A stretch of 64,000 nt of DNA. Source: Mumia sp050632745 (GTDB lineage Bacteria; Actinomycetota; Actinomycetes; Propionibacteriales; Nocardioidaceae). A program made the translations under genes and the position numbers. The stretch spans positions 1,178,001 to 1,242,000 of the forward strand of contig NZ_JBODSD010000001.1 of assembly GCF_050632745.1 (NCBI RefSeq). The letters run 5' to 3'. Of this stretch, positions 1-8,204 are shown in pieces; position 1 is the first letter of the stretch; each line of letters starts with the position of its first letter. The notes beneath the pieces were generated by a model, which did no database searches, was not told the DNA's origin, and worked only from the letters and a program-made list of their open reading frames with translations.

Positions 1-34
1 GCTGCTCGGCGTCTCGGCGCCCGAGCGGATGTGA
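1..34 (+). CDS. argS: Arginyl-tRNA synthetase, C-terminal end (partial)
   Basis: The window opens inside a reading frame that ends in LLGVSAPERM followed by TGA at 32-34. This ending, with the VSAPERM tail, is the usual C-terminus of actinobacterial ArgS, and argS directly upstream of lysA is the standard order in actinobacteria. Only ten residues are visible, so the call rests on the tail motif and the neighbour. The gap to the lysA start is 6 bp, which suggests one transcript. Confidence 0.75.
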   Translation, partial: LLGVSAPERM

Positions 35-40
35 CGCGCG

Positions 41-1438
41 GTGCGCGCGCACGAGGCTGGCGCCCTCCACGGGCAGGCCGGGAGCCGTGGTCCGGCGTGG
101 CTGCGGGAGCCCGACGACATCAACGCGCTGGTCGGCCACCTCTGGTCGGCGCACGTGGAGCGTCGCGAGGACGGTGAGCTCGCCGTCGCCGGCGTGGGGG
201 CGAGCGCCCTCGCGGCGGAGTTCGGGACACCGCTGTACGTCGTGGACGAGGACGACCTGCGGGCACGTGCCCGCGCCTTCCGCGACGCGTTCGCCGGGTG
301 GGACGTCTACTACGCCGCCAAGGCCTTCCTCTGCACCGCCGTCGCGCGGTGGATCACCGAGGAAGGGCTGCGGATGGACGTCTGCACCGGCGGCGAGCTC
401 GCGGTCGCGCTGCGGGCGGGTGTGCCCCCTGCCAACCTCGGCCTGCACGGCAACAACAAGAGCGTCGCCGAGATCCGCCGGGCGCTCGAGGTCGGCGTCG
501 GCAAGATCATCGTCGACTCGCTGCTGGAGGTCGACCGGGTCGCGACGATCGCGGCCGAGCTCGGCGTCACCGCGCGGGTGATGGTCCGGGTGACCGCCGG
601 CGTCGAGGCGCACACCCACGAGTACATCGCGACCGCGCACGAGGACCAGAAGTTCGGTCTCTCGATCACCGAGGGCGACGCGTTCGAGGCGGTTCGCCAG
701 GTGCTGGCGCGCCCGTCGCTGGAGCTCCTCGGCCTGCACTCGCACATCGGCTCGCAGATCTTCGACACCGCAGGCTTCGAGGTGGCGGCGCACCGCGTCG
801 TGACGCTGCACGCGCGGATCGCCGACGAGCTGGGCTACGTCGCGCCGGAGCTGGACCTCGGCGGCGGCTACGGCATCGCGTACACGACCCAGGACGACCC
901 CTCGACGCCGCAGCAGCTCGCCGACGGCATGCGCGAGATCGTCGAGCGGGAGTGCCGCGGGCTCGGCATCGCGGTCCCGCGCTTGTCGGTCGAGCCCGGC
1001 CGCGCGATCTCCGGCCCGTCGACGTTCACGCTGTACGAGGTCGGCACGACCAAGGACGTCGCACTCGACGGGGGAGCGACCCGTCGCTACGTCGCGGTCG
1101 ACGGCGGCATGAGCGACAACGTGCGTACGGCGCTGTACGACGCGGACTACTCGTGCACGCTCGCCTCGCGGGCCTCGGACGCCGACCCGGTGCTGAGCCG
1201 GGTCGTCGGCAAGCACTGCGAGTCCGGCGACATCGTGGTCAAGGACGAGTTCCTGCCCTCCGACGTCGGCCCCGGCGACCTCGTCGCGGTGCCCGGCACC
1301 GGGGCCTACTGCCGCTCGCTCGCCTCCAACTACAACCACGTCCCCCGCCCCGCGGTCGTCGCGGTCAAGGGCGGCGAGGCGCGGCTGATCGTCCGTCGCG
1401 AGACCGAGGACGACCTCCTGCGCCTCGACGTCGGTTGA
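41..1438 (+). CDS. lysA: Diaminopimelate decarboxylase
   Basis: Last step of lysine biosynthesis: PLP-dependent decarboxylation of meso-diaminopimelate to L-lysine in the cytosol. The 465-residue protein starts at GTG 41 with the MRAHEAGALH opening typical of actinobacterial LysA. The PLP lysine is K94 in YYAAKAF. The HIGSQI segment, the GGGYG phosphate-binding loop and the C-terminal substrate motifs (CESGD, GAYCRSLASNYN) are all present. It begins the lysine/threonine cluster lysA-hom-thrC-thrB, all on the plus strand. Length and motifs are complete; nothing is odd. Confidence 0.96.
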   Translation: MRAHEAGALHGQAGSRGPAWLREPDDINALVGHLWSAHVERREDGELAVAGVGASALAAEFGTPLYVVDEDDLRARARAFRDAFAGWDVYYAAKAFLCTAVARWITEEGLRMDVCTGGELAVALRAGVPPANLGLHGNNKSVAEIRRALEVGVGKIIVDSLLEVDRVATIAAELGVTARVMVRVTAGVEAHTHEYIATAHEDQKFGLSITEGDAFEAVRQVLARPSLELLGLHSHIGSQIFDTAGFEVAAHRVVTLHARIADELGYVAPELDLGGGYGIAYTTQDDPSTPQQLADGMREIVERECRGLGIAVPRLSVEPGRAISGPSTFTLYEVGTTKDVALDGGATRRYVAVDGGMSDNVRTALYDADYSCTLASRASDADPVLSRVVGKHCESGDIVVKDEFLPSDVGPGDLVAVPGTGAYCRSLASNYNHVPRPAVVAVKGGEARLIVRRETEDDLLRLDVG

Positions 1439-1493
1439 CCTGCGGCGACGGCTCCCAGTTCGGACAGCGACGTCCGACCCCCGCTCCCACGAC

Positions 1494-1499
1494 TAGGCT
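1494..1499 (+). promoter_or_regulatory. Putative -10 box of leaderless hom promoter
   Basis: TAGGCT lies exactly six bases before the hom GTG at 1506, so transcription would begin at or next to the start codon. There is no Shine-Dalgarno sequence. The same arrangement recurs at many other genes in this window. Confidence 0.6.
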
Positions 1500-1505
1500 G
1501 GACCG

Positions 1506-2819
1506 GTGACCTCCCACCCTGACGAACCCCGCACGCTGCGCGTCGCGCTGCTCGGGCACGGAGCCGTCGGCAGCGAGGTGGCCCGGCTGCTCACGCGCGA
1601 CGCCGACGAGCTCGCGCAGCGGATCGGCGCCCGGCTGGAGCTGGTCGGCGTCGCCGTGCACCGCGTGCGGGCCGACCGTGAGACCTCCTTCGACCCTGCC
1701 CTCCTGACGACGGACGCGACCGGCCTGGTCTCGCGCGGCGACGTCGACGTCGTGATCGAGCTGATCGGCGGCATCGAGCCCGCGCGGTCGCTCGTCCTGT
1801 CCGCGCTCGAGAACGGCGCGTCGGTGGTCACGGGCAACAAGGCGCTCCTCGCCGAGGACGGCGGGACGCTGTTCGCCGCCGCGGAGGCCGCCGGGCGCGA
1901 CCTGTCGTACGAGGCCGCCGTCGCCGGCGCGATCCCGATCGTCCGCCCGCTGCGGGAGTCGCTCACCGGCGACCACGTACGCCGTGTGCTGGGCATCGTC
2001 AACGGCACCACCAACTTCATCCTCGACGCGATGACCACCACCGGCCAGGGCTTCGACGAGGCGCTGGAGGAGGCCCAGCGCCTCGGGTTCGCCGAGGCCG
2101 ACCCGACGGCCGACGTCGAGGGGTTCGACGCGGCGGCCAAGGCGGCGATCCTCGCCAGCCTCGCGTTCCACACCCGGGTGACCATCGACGACGTCCACCG
2201 CGAGGGCATCACCGACGTCACCGCCGCCGACATCCGCTCGGCCGACGACATGGGCTGCGTGGTCAAGCTCCTCGCGATCTGCGACCAGAGCGAGGACGGT
2301 GAGGCGGTCGCCGCCCGCGTCCACCCCGTGATGATCCCCAAGGACCACCCGCTCGCGAGCGTGCGCGGCGCCTACAACGCGGTCTTCGTGGAGAGCGAGT
2401 CCGCCGGCCAGCTGATGTTCTACGGTCCCGGCGCCGGCGGCGCGCCGACCGCGAGCGCCGTGCTCGGCGACGTCGTCACGGTCGCCCGCAACCGCCTGCT
2501 CGGTGTGACGGGACCGCCCGAGCGCACGCACGCGCGGCGCCGCGTCCTCGGGATCGGCGACGCCCGCACTCGCTACCACATCGCCCTCGACGTCGACGAC
2601 AAGGCGGGCGTGCTCGCCTCGGTCGCCTTGGCGTTCGCGGAGAACGAGGTCTCGATCTCGGCCGTCCGGCAGGAGGGCCACGGCGACGACGCCCAGCTCG
2701 TCGTCATCACCCACACCGCATCCGACGCCGCGCTCTCGCGCACGGTCCGGCAGCTCCGCGACCTGCCGATGGTCCGGGACGTGTCGTCGGTGATGCGGGT
2801 CGAAGGAGAAGGACTGTGA
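1506..2819 (+). CDS. hom: Homoserine dehydrogenase
   Basis: Reduces aspartate semialdehyde to homoserine, the branch point to threonine and methionine. The 437-residue protein has an NAD(P)-binding GHGAVG at residues 17-22, the catalytic middle domain (NGTTNFILDAM, EAQRLGFAEADPTADVEG) and a C-terminal ACT domain from about residue 356 (YHIALDVDDKAGVLASVA) that normally gives threonine feedback control. The start at GTG 1506 is supported by a leaderless promoter. The last bases overlap the thrC start by 4 bp, so translation is probably coupled. Confidence 0.96.
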   Translation: MTSHPDEPRTLRVALLGHGAVGSEVARLLTRDADELAQRIGARLELVGVAVHRVRADRETSFDPALLTTDATGLVSRGDVDVVIELIGGIEPARSLVLSALENGASVVTGNKALLAEDGGTLFAAAEAAGRDLSYEAAVAGAIPIVRPLRESLTGDHVRRVLGIVNGTTNFILDAMTTTGQGFDEALEEAQRLGFAEADPTADVEGFDAAAKAAILASLAFHTRVTIDDVHREGITDVTAADIRSADDMGCVVKLLAICDQSEDGEAVAARVHPVMIPKDHPLASVRGAYNAVFVESESAGQLMFYGPGAGGAPTASAVLGDVVTVARNRLLGVTGPPERTHARRRVLGIGDARTRYHIALDVDDKAGVLASVALAFAENEVSISAVRQEGHGDDAQLVVITHTASDAALSRTVRQLRDLPMVRDVSSVMRVEGEGL

Positions 2820-3895
2820 CCGAGCAGCACGGCGCCCGCCTCTGGCGTGGCGTGATCGACGAGTACCGCGACCGGCTCCCCGTCATCGGCGACACGCCGG
2901 CGGTCACGCTGGGGGAGGGCGGCACGCCGCTCGTCCGGTCGGGCTGGCTCTCGGACGTCACGGGTGGCGACGTCCACCTGAAGGTGGAGGGCGCCAACCC
3001 GACGGGCTCGTTCAAGGACCGCGGCATGACGGCCGCGATCACGGTGGCGGCCGCCGAGGGGGCGAAGGCCGTCGTGTGCGCCTCGACCGGCAACACCTCG
3101 GCGTCGATGGCGGCGTACGCCGTACGCGCCGGCCTGCGGCCGATCGTCCTCGTGCCGCAGGGCAAGATCGCCGCCGGCAAGATGGCCCAGGCGCTGATGT
3201 TCGACTCGCTCGTCGTGCAGGTCCGCGGCAACTTCGACGACTGCCTCGCCATCGCCCGCGGGCTCGCCGACTCCTACCCGGTCGCGCTGGTCAACTCCGT
3301 GAACCCCGTCCGGCTCCAGGGCCAGAAGACGGGCGCGTTCGAGATCGTCGACGCGCTCGGCGACGCACCCGACCTGCACGTGATGCCGGTCGGCAACGCG
3401 GGCAACATCTCCGCCTACTGGCTCGGCTACAGCGAGTACGCCGCGGACGGCGTGTCGACGCGTCGCCCCGAGGTGTGGGGGTTCCAGGCCGAGGGTGCCG
3501 CGCCGCTGGTGATCGGCAGCCCCGTGCCCGACCCGGAGACGGTCGCCAGCGCGATCCGGATCGGCAACCCTGCGTCGTGGCACCTCGCCGTCGCCGCCCG
3601 CGACGAGTCCGGCGGCCGCATCGCCGCGGTGTCGGACCAGGAGATCCTCGACGCCCAGCGTGAGCTCGCGCGGCGCGACGGCGTCTTCGTCGAGCCGGCC
3701 TCCGCGGCCGGGGTCGCCGGTCTGCTCAAGGCGGCCGCCGCCGGCGAGGTCGCCAAGGGTTCGACGATCGCGGTCGTCGTCACCGGCAACGGCCTCAAGG
3801 ACATCGACACCCCGCTGACCCACCTCGGCGCGATCCCCGAGCATGTCGTCGACGCCGACGTGCGCAAGGCCGCCGAGCTCGCCGGTCTGGCATGA
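2816..3895 (+). CDS. thrC: Threonine synthase
   Basis: PLP enzyme converting O-phosphohomoserine to threonine. The protein has 359 residues, with the PLP lysine at K67 in GSFKDRGM, followed by the glycine- and serine-rich cofactor loops (ASTGNTSASMAAYA, VGNAGNISAYW). Start GTG 2816 overlaps the hom stop. This is the short type of threonine synthase usual in actinobacteria. thrB follows 16 bp later. Confidence 0.96.
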   Translation: MTEQHGARLWRGVIDEYRDRLPVIGDTPAVTLGEGGTPLVRSGWLSDVTGGDVHLKVEGANPTGSFKDRGMTAAITVAAAEGAKAVVCASTGNTSASMAAYAVRAGLRPIVLVPQGKIAAGKMAQALMFDSLVVQVRGNFDDCLAIARGLADSYPVALVNSVNPVRLQGQKTGAFEIVDALGDAPDLHVMPVGNAGNISAYWLGYSEYAADGVSTRRPEVWGFQAEGAAPLVIGSPVPDPETVASAIRIGNPASWHLAVAARDESGGRIAAVSDQEILDAQRELARRDGVFVEPASAAGVAGLLKAAAAGEVAKGSTIAVVVTGNGLKDIDTPLTHLGAIPEHVVDADVRKAAELAGLA

Positions 3896-3911
3896 GCACG
3901 AGGGTCACGGC

Positions 3912-4835
3912 ATGAGCCCGTTCGTCTCGGGCCCGGTCACCGTCGTCACCCCGGCGTCGTCGGCGAACCTGGGCCCCGGCTACGACGCCCTGGGTCTCGG
4001 CCTCGGGCTGTACGACGAGGTGACCGCCGAGGTGATCGGTGACGCCGGTCTCGAGGTGACGGTCGAGGGCGTGGGGGCCGACGACGTGCCCCGCGACGAG
4101 TCGCACCTGGTCGTGCGGTCGCTGCGCGCGGTCCTCGACGAGGTCGGCGTCGCCCAGCCGGGTCTGCGGGTGCACTGCGTCAACCGGATCCCGCACGCTC
4201 GCGGTCTCGGGTCCAGCTCGGCGGCGATCGTCGGCGGGATCTCGGCGGCGCGGGCGCTGCTGGCCGGTGGGTCCGACACCGTGCAGCCGCTGGGCGCGGC
4301 GCCCTTCGACGACGCCCGCGCGCTGGAGCTCGCGACCCGCATCGAGGGGCACCCCGACAACGTCGCGGCCGCCCTCCTCGGCGGGCTCACGATCGCGTGG
4401 GCGGACGGGGAGCTGACGCGGGCCGTACGGCTCGACGTGCGGGCCTCCGTGGTCGTGTTCGTCCCGCCCGAGGGCGTCTCCACCGAGGTCGCGCGCGGTC
4501 TGCTCCCCGACCAGGTGCCGTACGCCGACGCCGCCCGCAACGCCGGTCGCGCCGCGCTGCTCGTCGCGGCGCTCGACGGTCGCCCGGAGCTGCTCCTCGA
4601 CGCCACCGAGGACGCGCTGCACCAGGCGTACCGAGCCCCGGCGATGCCGGCGTCGTACGCCCTCGTGCAGCAGCTGCGCGCCGACGGCGTCCCCGCGATC
4701 ATCTCCGGCGCCGGACCGACCGTGCTCGCCTTCGCCACCGACGCGTACGACGCCGCACCGCTGGTCGGTCGTGCGCCCGAGGGCTGGGCCGTGCTCCCGC
4801 TCGACATCGACCCCCGCGGCGCACGCCGCGCGTGA
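3912..4835 (+). CDS. thrB: Homoserine kinase
   Basis: GHMP-family kinase that phosphorylates homoserine for ThrC. I chose ATG 3912 (MSPFVSGPVTVVTPAS) instead of the upstream in-frame ATG at 3843, because that start would lie inside thrC and gives an N-terminus with no family similarity. The resulting 307 residues match the family. The ATP-binding motif PHARGLGSSSAAIVGG is near residues 94-108, and a C-terminal GAGPTVLAF motif is present. It is the last gene of the lysA-hom-thrC-thrB run. Confidence 0.95.
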   Translation: MSPFVSGPVTVVTPASSANLGPGYDALGLGLGLYDEVTAEVIGDAGLEVTVEGVGADDVPRDESHLVVRSLRAVLDEVGVAQPGLRVHCVNRIPHARGLGSSSAAIVGGISAARALLAGGSDTVQPLGAAPFDDARALELATRIEGHPDNVAAALLGGLTIAWADGELTRAVRLDVRASVVVFVPPEGVSTEVARGLLPDQVPYADAARNAGRAALLVAALDGRPELLLDATEDALHQAYRAPAMPASYALVQQLRADGVPAIISGAGPTVLAFATDAYDAAPLVGRAPEGWAVLPLDIDPRGARRA

Positions 4836-5144
4836 CGCGTGCACCCGCCAGGTCACGATTGTGTGACTCGCAGCACCGGTGGGGAACAGATGGTCTGTGG
4901 GGGGTGTTACAGTCACATCAGGTGATCCGAGAGGGTCCGATCCGATCGAACCCCCCTCGATCCCGTCTCTTCCCCGCATCCTCCTGACGTCCGTCATGAC
5001 GTTCAGAAGTTCCAGGACCCGCGTGGGAAACGCAATGCTTGTCCGCCTCCGGTGCACGGGGTCGGACCTGGCGGTCCGCGACATCGTACGGACCGCTGAC
5101 AACGAGCGGCGCCCGAACGCCGCCTGACGTGGGAAGGACCTCAC
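4836..5144 (+). promoter_or_regulatory. rho promoter and leader region
   Basis: A 309-bp gap between thrB and rho with no confident gene. A possible -10 (TACAGT, 4908-4913) would start a leader of about 225 nt. GGAAC at 4883-4887 with GTT at 4906-4908 (18-bp gap) also resembles an ECF sigma-factor promoter. The leader contains a 30-codon reading frame at 5035-5127, preceded by GGGAAA, that stops 17 bp before rho. Rho often controls its own synthesis through its leader; that this one does so is inference. Confidence 0.45.
5035..5127 (+). CDS. Possible 30-residue leader peptide of rho
   Basis: ATG 5035 opens a frame starting MLVRLRCTGSDLA and ending at TGA 5125-5127, 17 bp before the rho start. 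A weak ribosome site (GTGGGAAA) lies just upstream. Codon use is GC-rich but it resembles no family I recognise. Its position suggests a translated upstream frame that could affect rho expression. A chance frame is equally possible. Confidence 0.3.
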   Translation: MLVRLRCTGSDLAVRDIVRTADNERRPNAA

Positions 5145-7025
5145 GTGACCGAAACACCCACCCTGCTCGGCGGCGCCGGCGAGCCCGCGGCCGAGCCCGT
5201 GGCGAAGACCCCGCGTCGACGGGGCACCGGCCTCAACGCCATGGTGCTCCCCGAGCTGCAGCAGATCGCCTCCGGTCTGGGCATCAAGGGCGTCGGCAAG
5301 ATGCGCAAGGGCGCACTCATCGAGGCCATCCAGGCCGCGCAGGGCGGTTCGACGCCGACCGCGCCGGCCCGCACGAGCGCTCCCGAGGCGAGCGCGTCCG
5401 AGACGTCCGCGCCGGTCGCGGCCGCCCCGGTCGCCGCGGCTCCGGTCGAGACGGCTCCGCGCACCGACGCCTCGCGCGAGGACCGCGGCCAGCAGGCCCG
5501 CGACCAGCGCGGTGGTGACCAGCAGGCCCGCGAGCCGCGTGGTGGCGAGCAGCCCCGCGAGCGCCGCTCCGACAAGGCTCGTGACGACCGCGGTGACAAG
5601 CCCCGCGAGGAGCGCGCCGAGAAGAAGAACGACGGCCGCGAGCGCACCGACGCCGGCACCCGTGACGACAAGGCCGACAAGAACGACGGCCGCGACCGCA
5701 ACGACGCCAACCGCGACCGCGGGGGCGACCGGGGAGCGGACCGCGCCGCCGACCGGGACGGCGAGGGCGGCGGCCGCCGTCGCAACCGCAACCGCAACCG
5801 CAACCGCAACCGTGACCGCGACCGTCCCGAGCGCGGCGGCCGCGAGACCGAGCCGAGCGTGACCGAGGACGACGTCCTCATCCCTGCGGCGGGCATCCTC
5901 GACGTCCTCGACAACTACGCGTTCGTCCGCACCAGCGGCTACCTGCCGGGAGAGAACGACGTCTACGTCTCCCTCTCGATGGTCCGCAAGTGGGGCCTGC
6001 GCAAGGGTGACGCGATCGTCGGCCAGGTGCGCCAGCCCCGCGAGGGCGAGCGCAAGGAGAAGTTCAACCCGCTGGTCAAGATCGAGTCGGTCAACGGCAT
6101 GACGATCGAGGAGGCCAAGCAGCGGGTCGAGTTCGCCAAGCTGACCCCGCTCTACGCCTCGGAGCGCCTGCGCCTCGAGACCGAGCCGACCCAGCTCTCC
6201 GGCCGCATCATCGACATCGTCTCGCCGATCGGCAAGGGTCAGCGCGGCCTCATCGTGTCGCCGCCCAAGGCCGGCAAGACGATGGTGATGCAGCAGATCG
6301 CGAACGCGATCACCACCAACAACCCCGAGTGCCACCTGATGGTCGTCCTCGTCGACGAGCGTCCGGAGGAGGTCACCGACTTCCAGCGCACCGTCAAGGG
6401 CGAGGTCATCGCCTCGACCTTCGACCGCCCGGCCACCGACCACACCACGGTCGCGGAGCTCGCGATCGAGCGCGCCAAGCGTCTGGTCGAGCTCGGTCAC
6501 GACGTGGTCGTCCTGCTGGACGGCATCACGCGCCTCGGCCGCGCCTACAACCTGGCCGCCCCGGCGAGCGGCCGCATCCTCAGCGGTGGCGTCGACTCCT
6601 CGGCGCTCTACCCGCCGAAGAAGTTCTTCGGCGCCGCCCGCAACATCGAGGACGGCGGCTCCCTGACGATCCTCGCCACCGCGCTGGTCGAGACCGGCTC
6701 GCGGATGGACGAGGTGATCTTCGAGGAGTTCAAGGGCACCGGCAACATGGAGCTGCGCCTGCGCCGCGAGTTCGCGGACAAGCGCATCTTCCCGGCGATC
6801 GACGTCGAGGCGTCGGGCACCCGCCGCGAGGAGCTCCTGATGAGCCGCGAGGAGCTCTCGATCATCTGGAAGCTCCGTCGCGTCCTGTCGGCGCTCGACG
6901 GGCAGCAGGCGCTGGAGCTGATGATCGAGAAGCTCAAGACGACCAAGAGCAACGTCGAGTTCCTCATGCAGATCAACCAGTCGACCCCGTCCACCGGACG
7001 TCGCGGCGGCAACGACGACGACTGA
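5145..7025 (+). CDS. rho: Transcription termination factor Rho
   Basis: Hexameric RNA-dependent ATPase that ends transcription. The start at GTG 5145 is fixed by the GGGAAGGA ribosome site. The 626-residue protein has a short Rho_N helical domain (about 30-65), then a ~170-residue low-complexity insert rich in Arg, Asp, Asn and Gly, then the cold-shock-like RNA domain (EDDVLIPAAGILDVLDNYAF), and the ATPase core with Walker A PPKAGKT near residues 373-379 and a DGITRLGRAYN segment. Such charged inserts are typical of actinobacterial Rho and add RNA contacts. A hairpin follows the stop codon. Confidence 0.97.
   Translation: MTETPTLLGGAGEPAAEPVAKTPRRRGTGLNAMVLPELQQIASGLGIKGVGKMRKGALIEAIQAAQGGSTPTAPARTSAPEASASETSAPVAAAPVAAAPVETAPRTDASREDRGQQARDQRGGDQQAREPRGGEQPRERRSDKARDDRGDKPREERAEKKNDGRERTDAGTRDDKADKNDGRDRNDANRDRGGDRGADRAADRDGEGGGRRRNRNRNRNRNRDRDRPERGGRETEPSVTEDDVLIPAAGILDVLDNYAFVRTSGYLPGENDVYVSLSMVRKWGLRKGDAIVGQVRQPREGERKEKFNPLVKIESVNGMTIEEAKQRVEFAKLTPLYASERLRLETEPTQLSGRIIDIVSPIGKGQRGLIVSPPKAGKTMVMQQIANAITTNNPECHLMVVLVDERPEEVTDFQRTVKGEVIASTFDRPATDHTTVAELAIERAKRLVELGHDVVVLLDGITRLGRAYNLAAPASGRILSGGVDSSALYPPKKFFGAARNIEDGGSLTILATALVETGSRMDEVIFEEFKGTGNMELRLRREFADKRIFPAIDVEASGTRREELLMSREELSIIWKLRRVLSALDGQQALELMIEKLKTTKSNVEFLMQINQSTPSTGRRGGNDDD
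5781..5810 (+). repeat. Five tandem copies of CGCAAC inside rho
   Basis: Five perfect 6-bp units encode alternating Arg-Asn in the disordered Rho insert, then drift into CGTGAC/CGCGAC units that encode Arg-Asp. It is a coding low-complexity repeat that could change length by slippage. Confidence 0.85.
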
Positions 7026-7044
7026 CGCCCACCCACGGCGTACG

Positions 7045-7081
7045 CGAGGCGGTCGGGCCCAGGACGGACCCGACCGCCTCG
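7045..7081 (+). terminator. Hairpin terminator after rho
   Basis: A perfect 13-bp inverted repeat (CGAGGCGGTCGGG at 7045-7057 and its complement at 7069-7081) with an 11-base loop lies 20 bp after the rho stop. No T-run follows, as is common in high-GC actinobacteria. Confidence 0.7.
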
Positions 7082-7097
7082 TCGCGTGCGCGCCCCG

Positions 7098-7103
7098 TAC
7101 GCT
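7098..7103 (+). promoter_or_regulatory. Putative -10 box of leaderless peroxidase promoter
   Basis: TACGCT is followed by six bases and then ATG 7110. It lies directly after the rho terminator hairpin. Confidence 0.55.
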
Positions 7104-7109
7104 GTGCGC

Positions 7110-7589
7110 ATGACCTCCGCGTACGACTTCCGCGCCGTCGACATCGACGGCAACGAGCGCAGCCTCGACGAGTTCCGTGGCAAGGCCGTCCTCGTCGTCA
7201 ACACGGCGAGCAAGTGCGGCTTCACCCCGCAGTACGAAGGGCTCGAGGAGCTCTACCGGAAGTACCAGGACGAGGGGCTCGTGGTCCTCGGCTTCCCGTG
7301 CGACCAGTTCCGCAACCAGGAGCCGGGCGACGAGGCCGAGATCAAGGAGTTCTGCTCCCTGACCTACGACGTGACGTTCCCGATGTTCTCCAAGATCGAC
7401 GTCAACGGCGCCGACGCGCACCCGCTCTACAAGTGGCTGCGCGACCAGAAGTCGGGCGTCCTGGGGGACCGGATCAAGTGGAACTTCACGAAGTTCCTGC
7501 TCGACTCCGAGGGCAACGTGGTCGACCGCTACGCGCCGACCACCAAGCCGGAGGACCTCGTCGACGACATCGAGAAGCTCCTGCGGTGA
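7110..7589 (+). CDS. Glutathione peroxidase family (thioredoxin-type) peroxidase
   Basis: Reduces hydrogen or lipid peroxides in the cytosol. The 159-residue protein starts at ATG 7110, directly after a -10 box; a GTG at 7086 is in frame but would overlap that promoter. The peroxidatic Cys36 is in NTASKCGFT, the conserved FPCDQFRNQEPG holds Cys64, and Cys82 (FCSLTYDVTF) is in the place of the resolving cysteine of thioredoxin-dependent members. KWNFTKFL supplies the active-site Trp/Asn. Actinobacteria generally lack glutathione, so thioredoxin is the likely donor. Inserted between rho and rpmE. Confidence 0.9.
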   Translation: MTSAYDFRAVDIDGNERSLDEFRGKAVLVVNTASKCGFTPQYEGLEELYRKYQDEGLVVLGFPCDQFRNQEPGDEAEIKEFCSLTYDVTFPMFSKIDVNGADAHPLYKWLRDQKSGVLGDRIKWNFTKFLLDSEGNVVDRYAPTTKPEDLVDDIEKLLR

Positions 7590-7768
7590 ACCCGCTGGTG
7601 GTCGTGGCGGTGCTGCTCAACGCACTCGCCGCGGCCTCGGTGCTGTTCGCGCTCACCGAGGCCAACAAGGGGGCCCCGATCTCGGAGACGGCGGTCTACC
7701 TCACCGTCACCGTCGGGCTGCTGGCCGTCTCGCTCCTCCTCCTGACGGGCTCGATGATCGTCGCCTGA
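7586..7768 (+). CDS. Small two-helix membrane protein
   Basis: A 60-residue frame starting at GTG 7586 and overlapping the peroxidase stop by 4 bp. It starts VNPLVVVAVLLNALAAASVL and ends LLAVSLLLLTGSMIVA, giving two predicted membrane helices with a short NKGAPISET loop. No family recognised. The overlapping start suggests translational coupling to the peroxidase. Too short for confident homology, but its hydrophobic pattern and position argue for a real gene. Confidence 0.6.
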   Translation: MNPLVVVAVLLNALAAASVLFALTEANKGAPISETAVYLTVTVGLLAVSLLLLTGSMIVA

Positions 7769-7888
7769 CCCGGGAATGCCACCCCCGCGATTCGTGTTTC
7801 ACCCAACGACGGTGGCACAATGCCTGAGGCTCTGGTTCACGGCCCGACCAGCGGGTCGACCCAGCGGCTGACCGAGAGGAAGACACCC

Positions 7889-8095
7889 ATGAAGCACGAC
7901 ATCCACCCCACCTACGTGGCGACCGAGGTCTCCTGCACGTGCGGCAACACGTTCACCACGCGCAGCACCGCGGCCGACGGCGTCATCCGCGTCGAGACCT
8001 GCTCCGCGTGCCACCCGTTCTACACGGGCAAGCAGCGCATCCTGGACACGGGCGGCCGCGTCGCCCGCTTCGAGAAGCGCTACGGCAAGAAGTAA
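7889..8095 (+). CDS. rpmE: Ribosomal protein bL31 (zinc-binding type)
   Basis: Large-subunit ribosomal protein of 68 residues. ATG 7889 follows the ribosome site GAGAGGAAG; an upstream in-frame ATG at 7820 gives an unrelated N-terminus. Cys16, Cys18, Cys38 and Cys41 form the zinc site, marking the zinc-dependent form that is usually swapped for a Cys-free paralogue when zinc is short. The rho-rpmE-prfA order is conserved in actinobacteria. Confidence 0.95.
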   Translation: MKHDIHPTYVATEVSCTCGNTFTTRSTAADGVIRVETCSACHPFYTGKQRILDTGGRVARFEKRYGKK

Positions 8096-8103
8096 CGACC
8101 TCG

Positions 8104-8140
8104 CGGCGCCGGCCCACGCACCTCGCGTGTGCCGGCGCCG
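8104..8140 (+). terminator. Strong hairpin terminator after rpmE
   Basis: A 16-bp stem with one mismatch (8104-8119 with 8125-8140) and a 5-base loop begins nine bases after the rpmE stop, followed by TTGTCGT. This is one of the strongest hairpins in the window. Confidence 0.8.
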
Positions 8141-8204
8141 TTGTCGTGCCGGGCCCGCGTGCCTGGGCGACCGAGCGTGACCGTCGGAAGGGGAGGAGGA
8201 GTCG

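Noticed and set aside
5781..5830. Possible CRISPR-like or satellite repeat
   Set aside because: The CGCAAC units are in frame within rho and encode the Arg/Asn-rich insert; no spacers.
3795..7421. A 1208-codon open frame on the minus strand opposite thrB, rho and the peroxidase gene
   Set aside because: It is antisense to well-supported genes, rich in Arg/Val/Asp/Leu low complexity and has no family motif. High GC at third positions keeps opposite frames open.
7820..7888. Longer bL31 start at ATG 7820
   Set aside because: It would add 23 residues not seen in bL31; ATG 7889 has a proper ribosome site and the canonical MKHDIHP start.
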